Assembly: GCF_000599885.1 (NCBI RefSeq)
Contig: NZ_JFGT01000005.1
Span: 744,001-808,000, forward strand
Direction: 5' to 3'
DNA from: Pantoea sp. IMH
Lineage (GTDB): Bacteria > Pseudomonadota > Gammaproteobacteria > Enterobacterales > Enterobacteriaceae
DNA: 64,000 nucleotides
Both the position numbers and the translations under genes were made by a program. Position 1 is the first letter of the stretch. Each line of letters starts with the position of its first letter. This document shows, one piece after another, positions 53,662 through 64,000 of the stretch. The notes below the pieces were generated by a model that saw only the letters and a program-made list of their open reading frames with translations, did no database searches and was not told the DNA's origin.

Positions 53662-54716
53662 AAGGGAAACGCCTGATGGTCATGGCGGGCGGAACAGGGG
53701 GACACGTTTTCCCTGGCCTGGCTGTGGCGCATCATCTGATGGATCAGGGCTGGGAGGTTCGCTGGCTGGGTACGGCCGATCGCATGGAGGCTGACCTGGT
53801 GCCTAAGCACGGCATTGATATCGACTTTATCCGCATCAGTGGACTGCGGGGCAAAGGGCTGAAGGCACAGCTTGCAGCGCCGCTGCGTATTTTCAATGCG
53901 GTACGTCAGGCGCGGGCCATTATGAAGGCCTGGAAGCCGGACGTGGTGCTGGGAATGGGCGGTTATGTTTCCGGGCCTGGCGGTCTGGCGGCCTGGAGTT
54001 GCGGTATCCCTGTGGTGCTGCATGAGCAGAACGGCATTGCCGGACTGACCAATAAATGGCTGGCGAAAATTGCCAAAAAAGTCATGCAGGCATTTCCAGG
54101 CGCCTTCCCCCATGCGGATGTTGTCGGCAATCCGGTGCGCACTGACGTGCTGGCGCTGCCCTTACCGGAAGCGCGACTGGTAAACCGGACGGGACCTGTT
54201 CGCGTGCTGGTCATTGGCGGCAGTCAGGGGGCCCGCGTACTTAACCAGACGCTGCCACAAGTGGCTGCCATGCTGGGGGAAGCTATTACGCTTTGGCACC
54301 AGGTGGGTAAAGGATCGCTGGAAAGCGTGAAGGAAGCCTATCAGCAGGTAAACCAGACGCAGCATAACGTCACGGAGTTTATTGACGATATGGCGGCGGC
54401 ATACGCCTGGGCTGACGTGGTGGTCTGCCGTTCCGGTGCACTGACCGTCAGTGAAGTGGCCGCGGCGGGCTTACCGGCGATATTTGTCCCTTTTCAGCAT
54501 AAAGATCGCCAGCAGTACTGGAATGCGCTGCCGCTGGAGCAGGCGGGCGCCGCCAAAATCTATGAGCAGCCGCAGTTTACTGCAGCGGCAGTGGCTGAGA
54601 CGCTGGCCAGTTGGGATCGCCCAACGTTACTGCGGATGGCGGTAAAAGCACGCAGTGTTGCGATTCCGGACGCGACCGAGCGCGTGGCGGCGGAAGTGAG
54701 CGCCGTGGCGCTGTAA
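53658..54716 (+). CDS. murG: UDP-GlcNAc:lipid I N-acetylglucosaminyltransferase
   Basis: MurG (352 residues) converts lipid I to lipid II on the inner face of the membrane. It is a GT-B enzyme: the N-terminal glycine-rich loop [16 protein letters not shown] (about 9-24), a second [11 protein letters not shown] loop (about 98-108), and the donor-site region [13 protein letters not shown] followed by [11 protein letters not shown] and [14 protein letters not shown] 70-bp spacer with two hairpins separates it from murC. Confidence 0.97.
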   Translation: MKGKRLMVMAGGTGGHVFPGLAVAHHLMDQGWEVRWLGTADRMEADLVPKHGIDIDFIRISGLRGKGLKAQLAAPLRIFNAVRQARAIMKAWKPDVVLGMGGYVSGPGGLAAWSCGIPVVLHEQNGIAGLTNKWLAKIAKKVMQAFPGAFPHADVVGNPVRTDVLALPLPEARLVNRTGPVRVLVIGGSQGARVLNQTLPQVAAMLGEAITLWHQVGKGSLESVKEAYQQVNQTQHNVTEFIDDMAAAYAWADVVVCRSGALTVSEVAAAGLPAIFVPFQHKDRQQYWNALPLEQAGAAKIYEQPQFTAAAVAETLASWDRPTLLRMAVKARSVAIPDATERVAAEVSAVAL

Positions 54717-54728
54717 AGAGAATTTGCA

Positions 54729-54772
54729 GGTGCCGGAGAGCCGGCGCCCTAACAAAAGGTGCATTTTGCACC
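54729..54772 (+). promoter_or_regulatory. Two small hairpins between murG and murC
   Basis: GGTGCCGG/CCGGCGCC around AGAG (54729-54748, one G-U pair) and GGTGCA/TGCACC around TTT (54758-54772) lie in the longest gap of the mur run. Neither is followed by a T run. They may shape mRNA processing or murC translation. Confidence 0.35.
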
Positions 54773-54786
54773 GACAGGCAGAAGAG

Positions 54787-56259
54787 ATGAATACACAACA
54801 ACTGGCAAAACTGCGTACTATCGTGCCCGAGATGCGTCGCGTCCGGCACATTCACTTTGTTGGCATCGGCGGTGCTGGCATGGGCGGTATTGCTGAAGTG
54901 TTGGCCAATGAAGGGTATGAAATCAGCGGTTCGGACCTGGCACCAAACGCGGTCACCCAGCACCTGAGCAAACTGGGTGCAACGCTCTATTTTAATCATC
55001 GCCCGGAAAACGTCAGCGATGCGAGCGTGGTGGTTGTGTCGACCGCTGTCTCCCAGGATAACCCTGAGATTATTGCCGCGCGCGAAGCGCGCATTCCGGT
55101 GATCCGCCGCGCGGAAATGCTGGCTGAGCTGATGCGATTCCGCCATGGCATCGCGGTTGCGGGCACGCATGGTAAAACCACCACGACGGCAATGCTGTCG
55201 AGCATTTATGCAGAAGGCGGACTCGATCCAACATTCGTCAATGGCGGCCTGGTTAAGGCTGCCGGAACGCATGCCCGTCTGGGCAGCAGCCGTTACCTGA
55301 TTGCGGAAGCGGATGAGAGCGACGCCTCATTCCTGCATCTCCAGCCGATGGTGGCGATCGTCACGAATATCGAAGCTGACCATATGGACACCTATCAGGG
55401 CGATTTCGAAAACCTGAAGCAGACGTTTATCAACTTTCTGCACAATCTGCCCTTTTATGGCCGTGCCGTGCTCTGCGTTGACGATGCGGTTATCCGCGAT
55501 CTTATCCCGCGCGTGGGGCGTCAGATCACCACTTACGGCTTCAGTGAAGATGCTGATGTGCGCATTGCCAGCTATCAACAGCATGGTGCGCAGGGGCATT
55601 TCACACTGGCGCGCCTCGATAAGCCTCTGATGCATGTTACGCTGAACGCCCCTGGCCGGCATAACGCGCTTAACGCGGCGGCGGCAGTAGCGGTCGCGAC
55701 GGAAGAGGGCATTGAGGATAGTGAAATCCTCAGCGCGCTGGAAAGTTTTCAGGGCACAGGTCGCCGTTTCGATTTTCTGGGCGAGTATCCCCTTGCGGAC
55801 GTGAACGGTAAAGAGGGCTCCGCCATGCTGGTGGATGACTACGGCCACCATCCCACCGAGGTGGATGCGACGATCAAAGCAGCGCGCGCAGGCTGGCCGG
55901 AAAAGCAGCTGGTTATGGTTTTTCAGCCGCACCGGTACACGCGAACCCGTGATTTATATGACGATTTCGCAAATGTGCTGTCTCAGGTAGATGTATTGCT
56001 GATGCTGGAAGTCTATTCCGCCGGTGAAACGCCTATTCCTGGCGCAGATAGCCGCTCGCTCTGCCGCACCATCCGCAGCCGGGGCAAAGTCGATCCCATT
56101 CTGGTTTCTGACCATGATGCTGTGATGGAGATGCTGGCACCTAAGCTCAACGGCAACGATTTGATCCTGGTGCAGGGTGCCGGAAATGTAGGGCGCATTG
56201 CACGTAAACTGGCTGACAACAAGTTACAACCGCAGAACGAGGGAGAACATCATGGCTGA
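54787..56259 (+). CDS. murC: UDP-MurNAc:L-alanine ligase
   Basis: MurC (490 residues) adds the first amino acid to UDP-MurNAc. The start [16 protein letters not shown] matches E. coli and follows AGAAGAG; an upstream in-frame extension through the spacer hairpins is not credible. [17 protein letters not shown] is the UDP-sugar loop, [12 protein letters not shown] the P-loop and [14 protein letters not shown] the metal region. It overlaps ddlB by eight bases. Confidence 0.97.
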   Translation: MNTQQLAKLRTIVPEMRRVRHIHFVGIGGAGMGGIAEVLANEGYEISGSDLAPNAVTQHLSKLGATLYFNHRPENVSDASVVVVSTAVSQDNPEIIAAREARIPVIRRAEMLAELMRFRHGIAVAGTHGKTTTTAMLSSIYAEGGLDPTFVNGGLVKAAGTHARLGSSRYLIAEADESDASFLHLQPMVAIVTNIEADHMDTYQGDFENLKQTFINFLHNLPFYGRAVLCVDDAVIRDLIPRVGRQITTYGFSEDADVRIASYQQHGAQGHFTLARLDKPLMHVTLNAPGRHNALNAAAAVAVATEEGIEDSEILSALESFQGTGRRFDFLGEYPLADVNGKEGSAMLVDDYGHHPTEVDATIKAARAGWPEKQLVMVFQPHRYTRTRDLYDDFANVLSQVDVLLMLEVYSAGETPIPGADSRSLCRTIRSRGKVDPILVSDHDAVMEMLAPKLNGNDLILVQGAGNVGRIARKLADNKLQPQNEGEHHG

Positions 56260-57172
56260 GAAAGTAGCGGTATTGCTGGGTGGCACCTCTGCGGAGCGTG
56301 AAGTCTCACTGATGTCCGGCAGCGCAGTGCTTGCCGGGCTGAAAGAAGCGGGCATCGATGCACACGCGGTAGACATTCGTGATTTTCCAGTGATGCGGCT
56401 GAAGGAAGAGGGCTTCGATAAAGCCTTTATCGCCTTACATGGCCGTGGCGGCGAAGATGGGACGCTGCAGGGCGTGCTGGAGTTCCTCGCTATTCCTTAT
56501 ACCGGCAGCGGCGTAATGGCCTCAGCCATCACCATGGACAAACTGCGTACCAAGCAACTCTGGCAGGGCTGTGGTCTGCCGATTGCGCCTTTTGTGGCGA
56601 TTACCCGTCAAGAAATGGACGCCGGACTGAGCGAGGAGATGCGCGCGCGTATTACGGCGCTCGGCCTGCCGCTGTTCGTTAAGCCAAGCTGTGAAGGCTC
56701 AAGCGTAGGCATCAGCCGCGTTAATGAAGCTGACGCGCTTCAGGCGGCGCTGAACGAAGCTTTCCGTCATGACGACGATGTGCTGGTTGAAGCTTTTCTG
56801 AGCGGCCCCGAATATACCGTCGCGGTAATTGGGGAAGATATTTTGCCTTCCATACGAATTAAAGTGATTTCTGAGTTCTATGACTATGAAGCAAAATATT
56901 TTTCTGACGATACTGAGTACTTCTGTCCGAGCGGTCTGAGCGCCGATCGGGAAGCGGAACTGAGCGATCTTGTGATCAAAGCCTGGCGTGCGCTGGGCTG
57001 TAGCGGCTGGGGCCGCGTGGACGTCATGATGGGCGGCGACGGTCAGTTCTATCTGCTCGAGGTAAATACCTCCCCAGGGATGACCGGACACAGTCTTGTG
57101 CCTATGGCGGCAAAACAGGCCGGAATGAGCTTCTCGCAGCTGGTAGCGCGTATTCTGGAGCTGGCCGACTGA
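56252..57172 (+). CDS. ddlB: D-alanine:D-alanine ligase B
   Basis: DdlB (306 residues) joins two D-alanines for the pentapeptide end. It is an ATP-grasp enzyme: [13 protein letters not shown] (about 8-20), [12 protein letters not shown] (about 63-74) and the C-terminal [17 protein letters not shown] with the magnesium ligands. The start MAEKVAVLL follows GAGGGAG, inside the end of murC. The ftsQ start is two bases after its stop. Confidence 0.97.
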   Translation: MAEKVAVLLGGTSAEREVSLMSGSAVLAGLKEAGIDAHAVDIRDFPVMRLKEEGFDKAFIALHGRGGEDGTLQGVLEFLAIPYTGSGVMASAITMDKLRTKQLWQGCGLPIAPFVAITRQEMDAGLSEEMRARITALGLPLFVKPSCEGSSVGISRVNEADALQAALNEAFRHDDDVLVEAFLSGPEYTVAVIGEDILPSIRIKVISEFYDYEAKYFSDDTEYFCPSGLSADREAELSDLVIKAWRALGCSGWGRVDVMMGGDGQFYLLEVNTSPGMTGHSLVPMAAKQAGMSFSQLVARILELAD

Positions 57173-57173
57173 T

Positions 57174-58013
57174 ATGTCTCAGGCGGCTCTGAATGTTCGT
57201 AACCGTGAAGCGCAGGAGAAAGCGCGCTCCGGAAGGAGTAACGGAACACGGCTGGCGGGTATCCTCTTTTTGCTGATGGTACTGGGTGTGATGCTGGCCG
57301 GCGGCTTTGCCGTGGTGAAGTGGATGAATGATGCCTCACGGCTGCCGCTGTCGAAGCTGGTGGTCACCGGGCAGACTCACTACACCACCAATGACGATAT
57401 TCGTCAGGCGATACTCTCTCTGGGCGAACCGGGCACATTTATGTCGCAGGACGTGGATGTGATCCAGCAGCAGATCGAACGTTTGCCCTGGATCCAGCAG
57501 GTCAGCGTACGGAAGCAATGGCCGGATGAGCTGAAAATTCACCTGGTAGAATATGTGGCGGTAGCGCGCTGGAACGATCTGCATATGGTGGATGCCGAAG
57601 GCAAATCCTTCACCGTTCCGGTCAGCCATCTGGGCAAGGAGACGCTGCCAATGCTCTATGGACCGGAAGGCAGCGAGAAAGAGGTCCTGGCCGGTTATCA
57701 CCAGATGAACAGCGCGCTGGCCGCAGGAAAATTTAAGCTGAAGGCAGCCTCAATGACAGCACGTCGGTCATGGCAACTGGTGACAGAGGATGATATCCGG
57801 CTGGAGCTGGGACGCAGCGACAATATGAAGCGGCTGAAACGGTTCATAGAGCTCTATCCTTCCCTGCTTCAGCAGGCGCAGACGGACAATAAACGTATCA
57901 GCTACGTGGACCTGCGATATGACTCTGGCGCGGCAGTAGGATGGGCACCGGCTCTTATTGAGAACACTGACAGTAATCAGCAACAGAATCAGGCACAGGT
58001 TGGACAACAATGA
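57174..58013 (+). CDS. ftsQ: Cell division protein FtsQ
   Basis: FtsQ (279 residues) is the scaffold of the FtsQLB complex. A basic cytoplasmic tail precedes one membrane helix (about 28-50). The POTRA domain (about 56-127) starts [19 protein letters not shown], and the beta domain follows to about 260. The glutamine-rich C-terminal tail is typical. It overlaps ftsA by ATGA. Confidence 0.96.
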   Translation: MSQAALNVRNREAQEKARSGRSNGTRLAGILFLLMVLGVMLAGGFAVVKWMNDASRLPLSKLVVTGQTHYTTNDDIRQAILSLGEPGTFMSQDVDVIQQQIERLPWIQQVSVRKQWPDELKIHLVEYVAVARWNDLHMVDAEGKSFTVPVSHLGKETLPMLYGPEGSEKEVLAGYHQMNSALAAGKFKLKAASMTARRSWQLVTEDDIRLELGRSDNMKRLKRFIELYPSLLQQAQTDNKRISYVDLRYDSGAAVGWAPALIENTDSNQQQNQAQVGQQ

Positions 58014-59266
58014 TCAAGGCGACGGACAGAAAACTGGTAGTTGGACTCGAAATCGGCACCGCAAAGGTCGCCGCTTTGGTAGGTGAAATTCTGCCCGATG
58101 GCATGGTCAATATCATCGGCGTGGGAAGCTGTCCTTCCCGGGGCATGGATAAAGGCGGCGTTAACGATCTGGAATCCGTGGTGAAGTGCGTGCAGCGTGC
58201 GATCGACCAGGCTGAGCTGATGGCGGACTGCCAGATTTCGTCGGTCTACCTTGCGTTATCGGGAAAACACATCAGTTGTCAGAACGAAATAGGGATGGTT
58301 CCTATTTCAGAAGAGGAAGTGACGCAGGAAGATGTGGAAAATGTGGTACATACCGCTAAATCGGTCCGTGTTCGTGACGAGCACCGCATCCTCCATGTTA
58401 TTCCGCAAGAATATGCGATCGACTATCAGGAAGGGATCAAGAACCCCGTTGGCTTGTCTGGCGTACGCATGCAGGCAAAGGTGCATCTGATTACCTGTCA
58501 CAACGATATGGCGAAAAACATCGTTAAAGCGGTTGAACGTTGTGGCCTCAAAGTTGACCAACTGATTTTTGCCGGTCTCGCCTCAAGTTTTGCGGTGCTG
58601 ACCGAAGATGAACGTGAGCTGGGCGTCTGCGTTGTTGACGTTGGCGGCGGGACGATGGATATCGCGGTCTACACGGGTGGCGCGCTACGCCATACGAAAG
58701 TCATTCCTTACGCGGGGAATGTTGTCACCAGCGACATCGCTTATGCGTTTGGTACGCCGCCGACCGATGCGGAAGCGATCAAGGTTCGTCACGGCTGTGC
58801 GCTGGGCTCTATCGTCGGTAAAGATGAGAACGTTGAAGTTCCCAGCGTGGGCGGACGTCCTCCACGGAGCTTGCAGCGGCAGACGCTGGCCGAGGTGATT
58901 GAGCCTCGCTATACCGAATTGCTGAATCTGGTCAATGACGAGATTCTTCAGCTTCAGGAACAGCTGCGTCAGCAGGGCGTGAAGCATCATCTGGCGGCAG
59001 GCATAGTGCTGACCGGCGGCGCGGCGCAAATCGAAGGGCTGGCGGCCTGCGCCCAGCGAGTATTTCATACGCAGGTGCGTATCGGCCAGCCCCTGAATAT
59101 TACCGGCTTAACGGATTACGCGCAGGAACCTTACTACTCAACGGCGGTAGGCTTGCTGCACTACGGAAAAGAGTCTCACTTAAGCGGTGAGGCGGATGTC
59201 GAAAAAAGAGCCTCGGTGGGCAACTGGTTCAAACGAATCAACAGCTGGCTGAGAAAAGAGTTTTAA
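58010..59266 (+). CDS. ftsA: Cell division protein FtsA
   Basis: FtsA (418 residues) is the actin-like tether of FtsZ to the membrane. The phosphate loops [17 protein letters not shown] and [16 protein letters not shown] and the adenosine loop [11 protein letters not shown] give the actin-fold ATP site. The short amphipathic membrane-targeting helix lies at the C-terminus ([15 protein letters not shown]). It is followed by a 71-bp gap before ftsZ. Confidence 0.97.
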   Translation: MIKATDRKLVVGLEIGTAKVAALVGEILPDGMVNIIGVGSCPSRGMDKGGVNDLESVVKCVQRAIDQAELMADCQISSVYLALSGKHISCQNEIGMVPISEEEVTQEDVENVVHTAKSVRVRDEHRILHVIPQEYAIDYQEGIKNPVGLSGVRMQAKVHLITCHNDMAKNIVKAVERCGLKVDQLIFAGLASSFAVLTEDERELGVCVVDVGGGTMDIAVYTGGALRHTKVIPYAGNVVTSDIAYAFGTPPTDAEAIKVRHGCALGSIVGKDENVEVPSVGGRPPRSLQRQTLAEVIEPRYTELLNLVNDEILQLQEQLRQQGVKHHLAAGIVLTGGAAQIEGLAACAQRVFHTQVRIGQPLNITGLTDYAQEPYYSTAVGLLHYGKESHLSGEADVEKRASVGNWFKRINSWLRKEF

Positions 59267-59277
59267 TTTTGAGAAAA

Positions 59278-59308
59278 GGAGATCATGCTAGACTTTTTTA
59301 TGATCTCC
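59278..59308 (+). promoter_or_regulatory. Hairpin in the ftsA-ftsZ gap
   Basis: GGAGATCAT (59278-59286) and ATGATCTCC (59300-59308) pair perfectly over 9 bp around a 13-nt loop, 29 bp upstream of the ftsZ start. The left arm contains an AAGGAG-type ribosome site and an ATG (59285) that would open a 24-codon frame across the ftsZ start. It may tune ftsZ translation or mRNA processing. Confidence 0.4.
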
Positions 59309-59337
59309 AGGCGACAGGCACATAACGGAGAGAAATT

Positions 59338-60492
59338 ATGTTTGAACCTATGGAATTAACCAACGACGCGGTGATTAAAGTCATCGGCGTCGGCGGCGGC
59401 GGCGGTAATGCCGTAGAGCATATGGTGCGTGAGCGTATCGAAGGCGTCGAATTCTTCGCCGTTAACACCGACGCCCAGGCGCTGCGTAAAACAGCGGTCG
59501 GCCAGACGATTCAGATCGGTAACGGAATTACCAAAGGTCTGGGTGCCGGCGCTAATCCGGAAGTGGGGCGCAACTCCGCAGAAGAAGATCGTGAAGCACT
59601 GCGTCAGGCACTGGAAGGTGCAGATATGGTCTTTATTGCAGCAGGCATGGGTGGCGGTACCGGTACCGGCGCCGCGCCTGTTGTGGCTGAAGTGGCAAAA
59701 GACTTAGGTATTCTGACCGTCGCAGTCGTGACCAAGCCCTTTAATTTTGAGGGCAAAAAACGCATGGCGTTTGCTGAACAGGGAATTGCTGAACTCTCCA
59801 AGCATGTTGATTCCCTGATCACTATTCCGAACGACAAACTGCTGAAAGTGCTGGGGCGCGGTATCTCTCTGCTGGACGCCTTTGGCGCCGCTAATGACGT
59901 GCTGAAAGGCGCGGTGCAGGGTATCGCCGAACTGATTACCCGTCCGGGTCTGATGAACGTCGACTTTGCTGACGTACGCACCGTGATGTCTGAGATGGGC
60001 TACGCGATGATGGGCTCCGGCGTAGCATGCGGTGAAGATCGCGCGGAAGAAGCGGCTGAAATGGCCATCTCCAGCCCGCTGCTGGAAGATATCGACCTGT
60101 CCGGCGCGCGTGGTGTACTGGTTAACATTACGGCTGGCTTTGACCTGCGTCTGGATGAGTTTGAAACCGTGGGTAACACCATTCGTGCATTTGCTTCCGA
60201 CAATGCAACCGTGGTTATCGGTACGTCACTGGATCCGGAAATGAACGACGAACTGCGCGTGACCGTGGTGGCGACCGGTATCGGCATGGACAAGCGTCCG
60301 GAAATCACGCTGGTTACCAACAAGCAGCAGACGCAGCCTGTGATGGATCATCGTTATCAGCAGCACGGTATGGCCCCGCTGCCTCAGGAGCAGAAGCCTG
60401 CGGCGAAAGTGGTCAACGATCCGGGTGCGCAGCCTAACAAAGAGCCTGATTATCTGGATATTCCGGCCTTCCTGCGTAAGCAGGCGGATTAA
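59338..60492 (+). CDS. ftsZ: Cell division protein FtsZ
   Basis: FtsZ (384 residues) is the tubulin-like GTPase of the division ring. [16 protein letters not shown] starts the nucleotide site, the tubulin signature is [16 protein letters not shown] (about 103-118) and the T7 synergy loop is NVDFADVR (about 207-214). The linker (about 318-370) is Gln/Pro-rich. The C-terminal peptide [14 protein letters not shown] is the FtsA/ZipA/MinC docking site. GGAGAG precedes the ATG. Confidence 0.98.
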   Translation: MFEPMELTNDAVIKVIGVGGGGGNAVEHMVRERIEGVEFFAVNTDAQALRKTAVGQTIQIGNGITKGLGAGANPEVGRNSAEEDREALRQALEGADMVFIAAGMGGGTGTGAAPVVAEVAKDLGILTVAVVTKPFNFEGKKRMAFAEQGIAELSKHVDSLITIPNDKLLKVLGRGISLLDAFGAANDVLKGAVQGIAELITRPGLMNVDFADVRTVMSEMGYAMMGSGVACGEDRAEEAAEMAISSPLLEDIDLSGARGVLVNITAGFDLRLDEFETVGNTIRAFASDNATVVIGTSLDPEMNDELRVTVVATGIGMDKRPEITLVTNKQQTQPVMDHRYQQHGMAPLPQEQKPAAKVVNDPGAQPNKEPDYLDIPAFLRKQAD

Positions 60493-60572
60493 GAATTTCC
60501 TGAGAATTGGGATTCTCCGCTCTTTGTGTTAAAATCTTCGCCCGCTGGTAAGTTATACTGGCGGTCGGATGA

Positions 60573-61511
<939 letters not shown>

Positions 61512-61518
61512 GCCTGCC

Positions 61519-62034
61519 TTACTTATTACGACTGGTTGAACTGGTACTCTCTCCGGCCAGCGAGGCCAGTCGTTCTATAATCTTTTTCAGTTTTTCCGGG
61601 CTACGGCTCGCGACGCTTCGTAAAATCTCCGCACTCTGCTCGCTGAGCTGACGTCCTCCGGTTTTTTCTTCTTCTCCTGACCGATTGCTGTTTTCCTGAA
61701 CGCTTTCTGACCCTTTTGCTGCCAGCGAAGGATTTATCCTGATGTCGATTGCCGTCAATGATGGTAATATTTGCGCTCGTAAAGCTGAAAGCAGGCTGGA
61801 CTGTTCATAGCGCAAGCGCATCAGCCAGCTGGCATTAGCCGTTTCGAGTACCAGAATGCCCTGGCGGAAATTCGCCACGCGGCACCAGGGATGAAGCTGA
61901 GCGGGGAGAACGCCCTGCACAGCGCGATTCAGCTTATTCAGGGCAATGGCCCGTTGCTGAATGGACTGTAGCATGCCCTGACCTTCGGTGGCTTCGAACA
62001 AACTTTCAATTGATTGCGGGCGACTATCACGCAT
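61519..62034 (-). CDS. DUF721/DciA-like protein
   Basis: This 171-residue protein has the DUF721 fold in its first ~100 residues (IQQRAIALNKLNRAVQGVLPAQLHPWCRVANF ... LRYEQSSLLSALRAQILP). That domain is typical of DciA, the ancestral replicative-helicase operator, although enterobacteria usually employ DnaC. The C-terminal ~70 residues are Ser/Glu-rich and low in complexity, ending TSSTSRNK. It is read leftward, with its stop seven bases from the convergent lpxC stop and its ATG only 21 bp from the divergent secM start. Its exact role is not known to me. Confidence 0.8.
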   Translation of the reverse strand: MRDSRPQSIESLFEATEGQGMLQSIQQRAIALNKLNRAVQGVLPAQLHPWCRVANFRQGILVLETANASWLMRLRYEQSSLLSALRAQILPSLTAIDIRINPSLAAKGSESVQENSNRSGEEEKTGGRQLSEQSAEILRSVASRSPEKLKKIIERLASLAGESTSSTSRNK

Positions 62035-62055
62035 GGCGGGCTCCGGCGGAAAACA

Positions 62056-62556
62056 GTGGGTATTCTAAATCGTTGGCGACAATTTGGCAGGCGTTACTTC
62101 TGGCCGCATCTCCTGTTGGGGATGGTCGCGGCAAGCCTCGGCCTGCCTCATGCGTCAGCCTGCGACCGTACAACTTTATCAGAATCTCCGGCCAGAAGTC
62201 TTAATATCAGCAGTGGGGTTCATGGCGATCGTCTTGCGCTCTTGCAGGAAAGCCTCCGCCGTTCAAATTTCACTGTAGATTACTGGCATCAGCATGCCAT
62301 CCGCACCGTCATTCGCCACCTTTCTTTTACGCTGGCACCGGTCAGTCTTCCTGCCGCCGAGCAGGCAATGCCGCTGGCGGTTCAGAAGCTGGCACTGCTC
62401 AACACGCTCAACGCGCTGTTAACCCATGAGGCTCGCCCGCCGGTTATAGTCCGTCTGACAGCGCTGCCACAGCAGGCGACCGGGCTTCGCTACCAGACCG
62501 GGCTCTGGCTGGCGCAGGTGCAGGGCATTCGTGCCGGGCCCGTCTCTCACGCATAA
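62056..62556 (+). CDS. secM: Secretion monitor SecM (translation-arrest regulator of secA)
   Basis: SecM (166 residues) is a periplasmic protein whose translation stalls when export is slow, opening the secA ribosome site. A long signal peptide (MGILNRWRQFGRRYFW then a hydrophobic run to LPHASA) matches E. coli. The C-terminus carries the arrest motif, here WLAQVQGIRAGP, ending at Pro162; E. coli has WISQAQGIRAGP. Two side positions differ: Tyr for Phe150 and Leu for Ile156. The start is GTG, equivalent to E. coli, behind GGCGGA. It precedes secA by 75 bp. Confidence 0.93.
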   Translation: MGILNRWRQFGRRYFWPHLLLGMVAASLGLPHASACDRTTLSESPARSLNISSGVHGDRLALLQESLRRSNFTVDYWHQHAIRTVIRHLSFTLAPVSLPAAEQAMPLAVQKLALLNTLNALLTHEARPPVIVRLTALPQQATGLRYQTGLWLAQVQGIRAGPVSHA

Positions 62557-62594
62557 CGTCTGTAGTTAACCCTTACATTACACGCTAAGTGCTT

Positions 62595-62611
62595 CACCGC
62601 AGCGCGCGGTG
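62595..62611 (+). promoter_or_regulatory. secM-secA intergenic hairpin
   Basis: CACCGC and GCGGTG form a 6-bp stem with a 5-nt loop, 20 bp before the secA ATG and just ahead of the AGAGAGA ribosome site. In E. coli, a secM-secA stem hides this site until SecM stalls; a longer fold with upstream bases is likely but needs a folding program. Confidence 0.5.
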
Positions 62612-62631
62612 GCAGAGAGAATTTATTTATT

Positions 62632-64000
62632 ATGTTAACCAAATTATTGACCAAAGTTTTTGGCAGCAGTAACGATCGTACCCTGCGCCGTATGCGCAAA
62701 GTTGTTGACCAGATCAACAAGATGGAGCCGGATTTCGAAAAGCTGTCTGATGATGAGCTGAAGGCGAAAACCAACGAGTTCCGTGCCCGTCTGGAAAAAG
62801 GTGAAGTGCTGGAAAACCTTATTCCGGAAGCCTTTGCCACCGTGCGTGAAGCCAGCAAACGGGTCTTTGGCATGCGTCACTTCGACGTCCAGCTGCTGGG
62901 CGGGATGGTGCTGAATGACCGCTGTATCGCGGAAATGCGTACCGGTGAAGGTAAAACCCTGACGGCAACCCTACCGGCTTACCTGAACGCTCTGAGCGGT
63001 AAAGGCGTGCATGTGGTCACCGTCAACGACTATCTGGCGCAGCGTGATGCGGAAAACAACCGTGCGCTGTTTGAATTCCTGGGGCTGAGCATCGGCATCA
63101 ATCTGCCTGGTATGCCTGCGCCGGCCAAACGCGAAGCTTACGCGGCAGATATTACTTACGGCACCAATAACGAATATGGGTTCGATTACCTGCGCGACAA
63201 TATGGCCTTCAGCCCGGAAGACCGTGTACAGCGTAAGCTGAACTATGCGCTGGTGGATGAAGTTGACTCCATCCTGATCGATGAAGCGCGTACGCCGCTG
63301 ATTATCTCCGGTCCCGCGGAAGACAGTTCAGAACTCTACATTCGTGTGAACAAACTTATTCCTCATCTGATCCGTCAGGAAAAAGAAGATTCGGATACCT
63401 TCCAGGGAGAAGGGCACTATTCGGTAGACGAAAAGTCGCGTCAGGTTCATCTGACCGAACGCGGCCTGGTGGCGATTGAAGAGCTGATGGTCAGCGAAGG
63501 CATTATGGAGGAGGGCGAGTCGCTCTACTCCCCGGGCAACATCATGATGATGCACCACGTCACTGCCGCACTGCGGGCGCACGTTCTCTTTACGCGTGAC
63601 GTTGACTACATCGTGAAAGATGGCGAAGTAATTATCGTTGATGAACACACCGGCCGTACCATGCAGGGTCGCCGCTGGTCTGACGGTCTGCATCAGGCCG
63701 TAGAAGCCAAAGAAGGTGTGGAAATCCAGAACGAGAACCAGACGCTGGCCTCTATCACTTTCCAGAACTATTTCCGTCTTTATGAGAAGCTGGCCGGAAT
63801 GACCGGTACAGCCGATACCGAAGCCTTCGAATTCAGCTCTATCTATAAGCTGGAAACCATCGTGGTGCCTACCAACCGTCCGATGGTGCGTAAAGATCTG
63901 CCGGATCTGGTCTATATGACCGAGAAAGAGAAGATCGATGCGATCATTGAGGATATCCGCGAGCGTACCGCTAACGGTCAGCCGGTGCTGGTCGGGACTA
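62632..64000 (+). CDS. secA: Preprotein translocase ATPase SecA (5' part)
   Basis: The first 456 codons of SecA are in the window; the rest lies beyond the right edge. SecA drives Sec-dependent export through SecYEG. The start [16 protein letters not shown], the Walker [18 protein letters not shown] (about 102-118) and the DEAD-type Walker [23 protein letters not shown] (about 205-226) are canonical. The preprotein cross-linking domain begins after. The frame is open to the end. It is controlled by SecM stalling upstream. Confidence 0.98.
   Translation, partial: MLTKLLTKVFGSSNDRTLRRMRKVVDQINKMEPDFEKLSDDELKAKTNEFRARLEKGEVLENLIPEAFATVREASKRVFGMRHFDVQLLGGMVLNDRCIAEMRTGEGKTLTATLPAYLNALSGKGVHVVTVNDYLAQRDAENNRALFEFLGLSIGINLPGMPAPAKREAYAADITYGTNNEYGFDYLRDNMAFSPEDRVQRKLNYALVDEVDSILIDEARTPLIISGPAEDSSELYIRVNKLIPHLIRQEKEDSDTFQGEGHYSVDEKSRQVHLTERGLVAIEELMVSEGIMEEGESLYSPGNIMMMHHVTAALRAHVLFTRDVDYIVKDGEVIIVDEHTGRTMQGRRWSDGLHQAVEAKEGVEIQNENQTLASITFQNYFRLYEKLAGMTGTADTEAFEFSSIYKLETIVVPTNRPMVRKDLPDLVYMTEKEKIDAIIEDIRERTANGQPVLVGT

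Overview
The window is chromosomal DNA from a member of the Enterobacterales. Its backbone runs carA-carB ... folA-apaH-apaG-rsmA-pdxA-surA-lptD-djlA ... rluA-rapA-polB-dedA(yabI)-thiQPB-sgrR/sgrS-setA-leuDCBA-leuL-ilvIH-cra-mraZ and then the complete division/cell-wall (dcw) cluster to lpxC, secM and secA. That is the gene order and orientation of the 0.6-2.4 minute region of Escherichia coli, and the proteins are close in length and sequence to the E. coli ones. The differences from E. coli (no cai/fix/kef block, no ara operon, no leuO, a class A acid phosphatase and a PhoX phosphatase beside folA, a DUF721 gene beside secM) suggest the Pantoea/Erwinia side of the order. That placement is an inference, not a measurement.

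Region by region. 1-5.8 kb: the end of carA, then carB, a periplasmic acid phosphatase, a LysE/RhtB-type exporter and folA. 5.8-8.1 kb: a Tat-exported PhoX phosphatase behind a good Pho box, then a structured spacer of unknown nature. 8.1-16 kb: the leftward lptD-surA-pdxA-rsmA-apaG-apaH group and rightward djlA. 16-20.5 kb: the one clear accessory island, with two small-multidrug-resistance (SMR) genes, a glycyl radical enzyme and its radical-SAM activase, all coupled by start/stop overlaps. The enzyme carries the residue set of choline trimethylamine-lyase (CutC), but there are no microcompartment genes. The first SMR gene is frameshifted by a 10-bp tandem duplication. 20.5-34 kb: rluA, rapA, polB (with a LexA-like box), dedA, the thiamine transport operon under a TPP riboswitch, sgrR, a short SgrS RNA and setA. 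34-43 kb: leuDCBA with its leader peptide and attenuator, a long AT-rich gap where leuO would be, ilvIH and cra. 43.6-60.5 kb: mraZ-rsmH-ftsL-ftsI-murE-murF-mraY-murD-ftsW-murG-murC-ddlB-ftsQ-ftsA-ftsZ. 60.6-64 kb: lpxC, a leftward DUF721/DciA-like gene, secM and the first 456 codons of secA.

How the genes work together: carAB, leuABCD, ilvIH, pdxA, thiBPQ and folA are biosynthetic or cofactor functions. surA and lptD build the outer membrane, and lpxC commits lipid A synthesis. The mraZ-ftsZ block makes lipid II and the divisome. SecM paces secA. The cut-like cassette would let the cell cleave choline to trimethylamine and acetaldehyde without oxygen, if it is functional. No tRNA, rRNA, insertion sequence or CRISPR array was seen.
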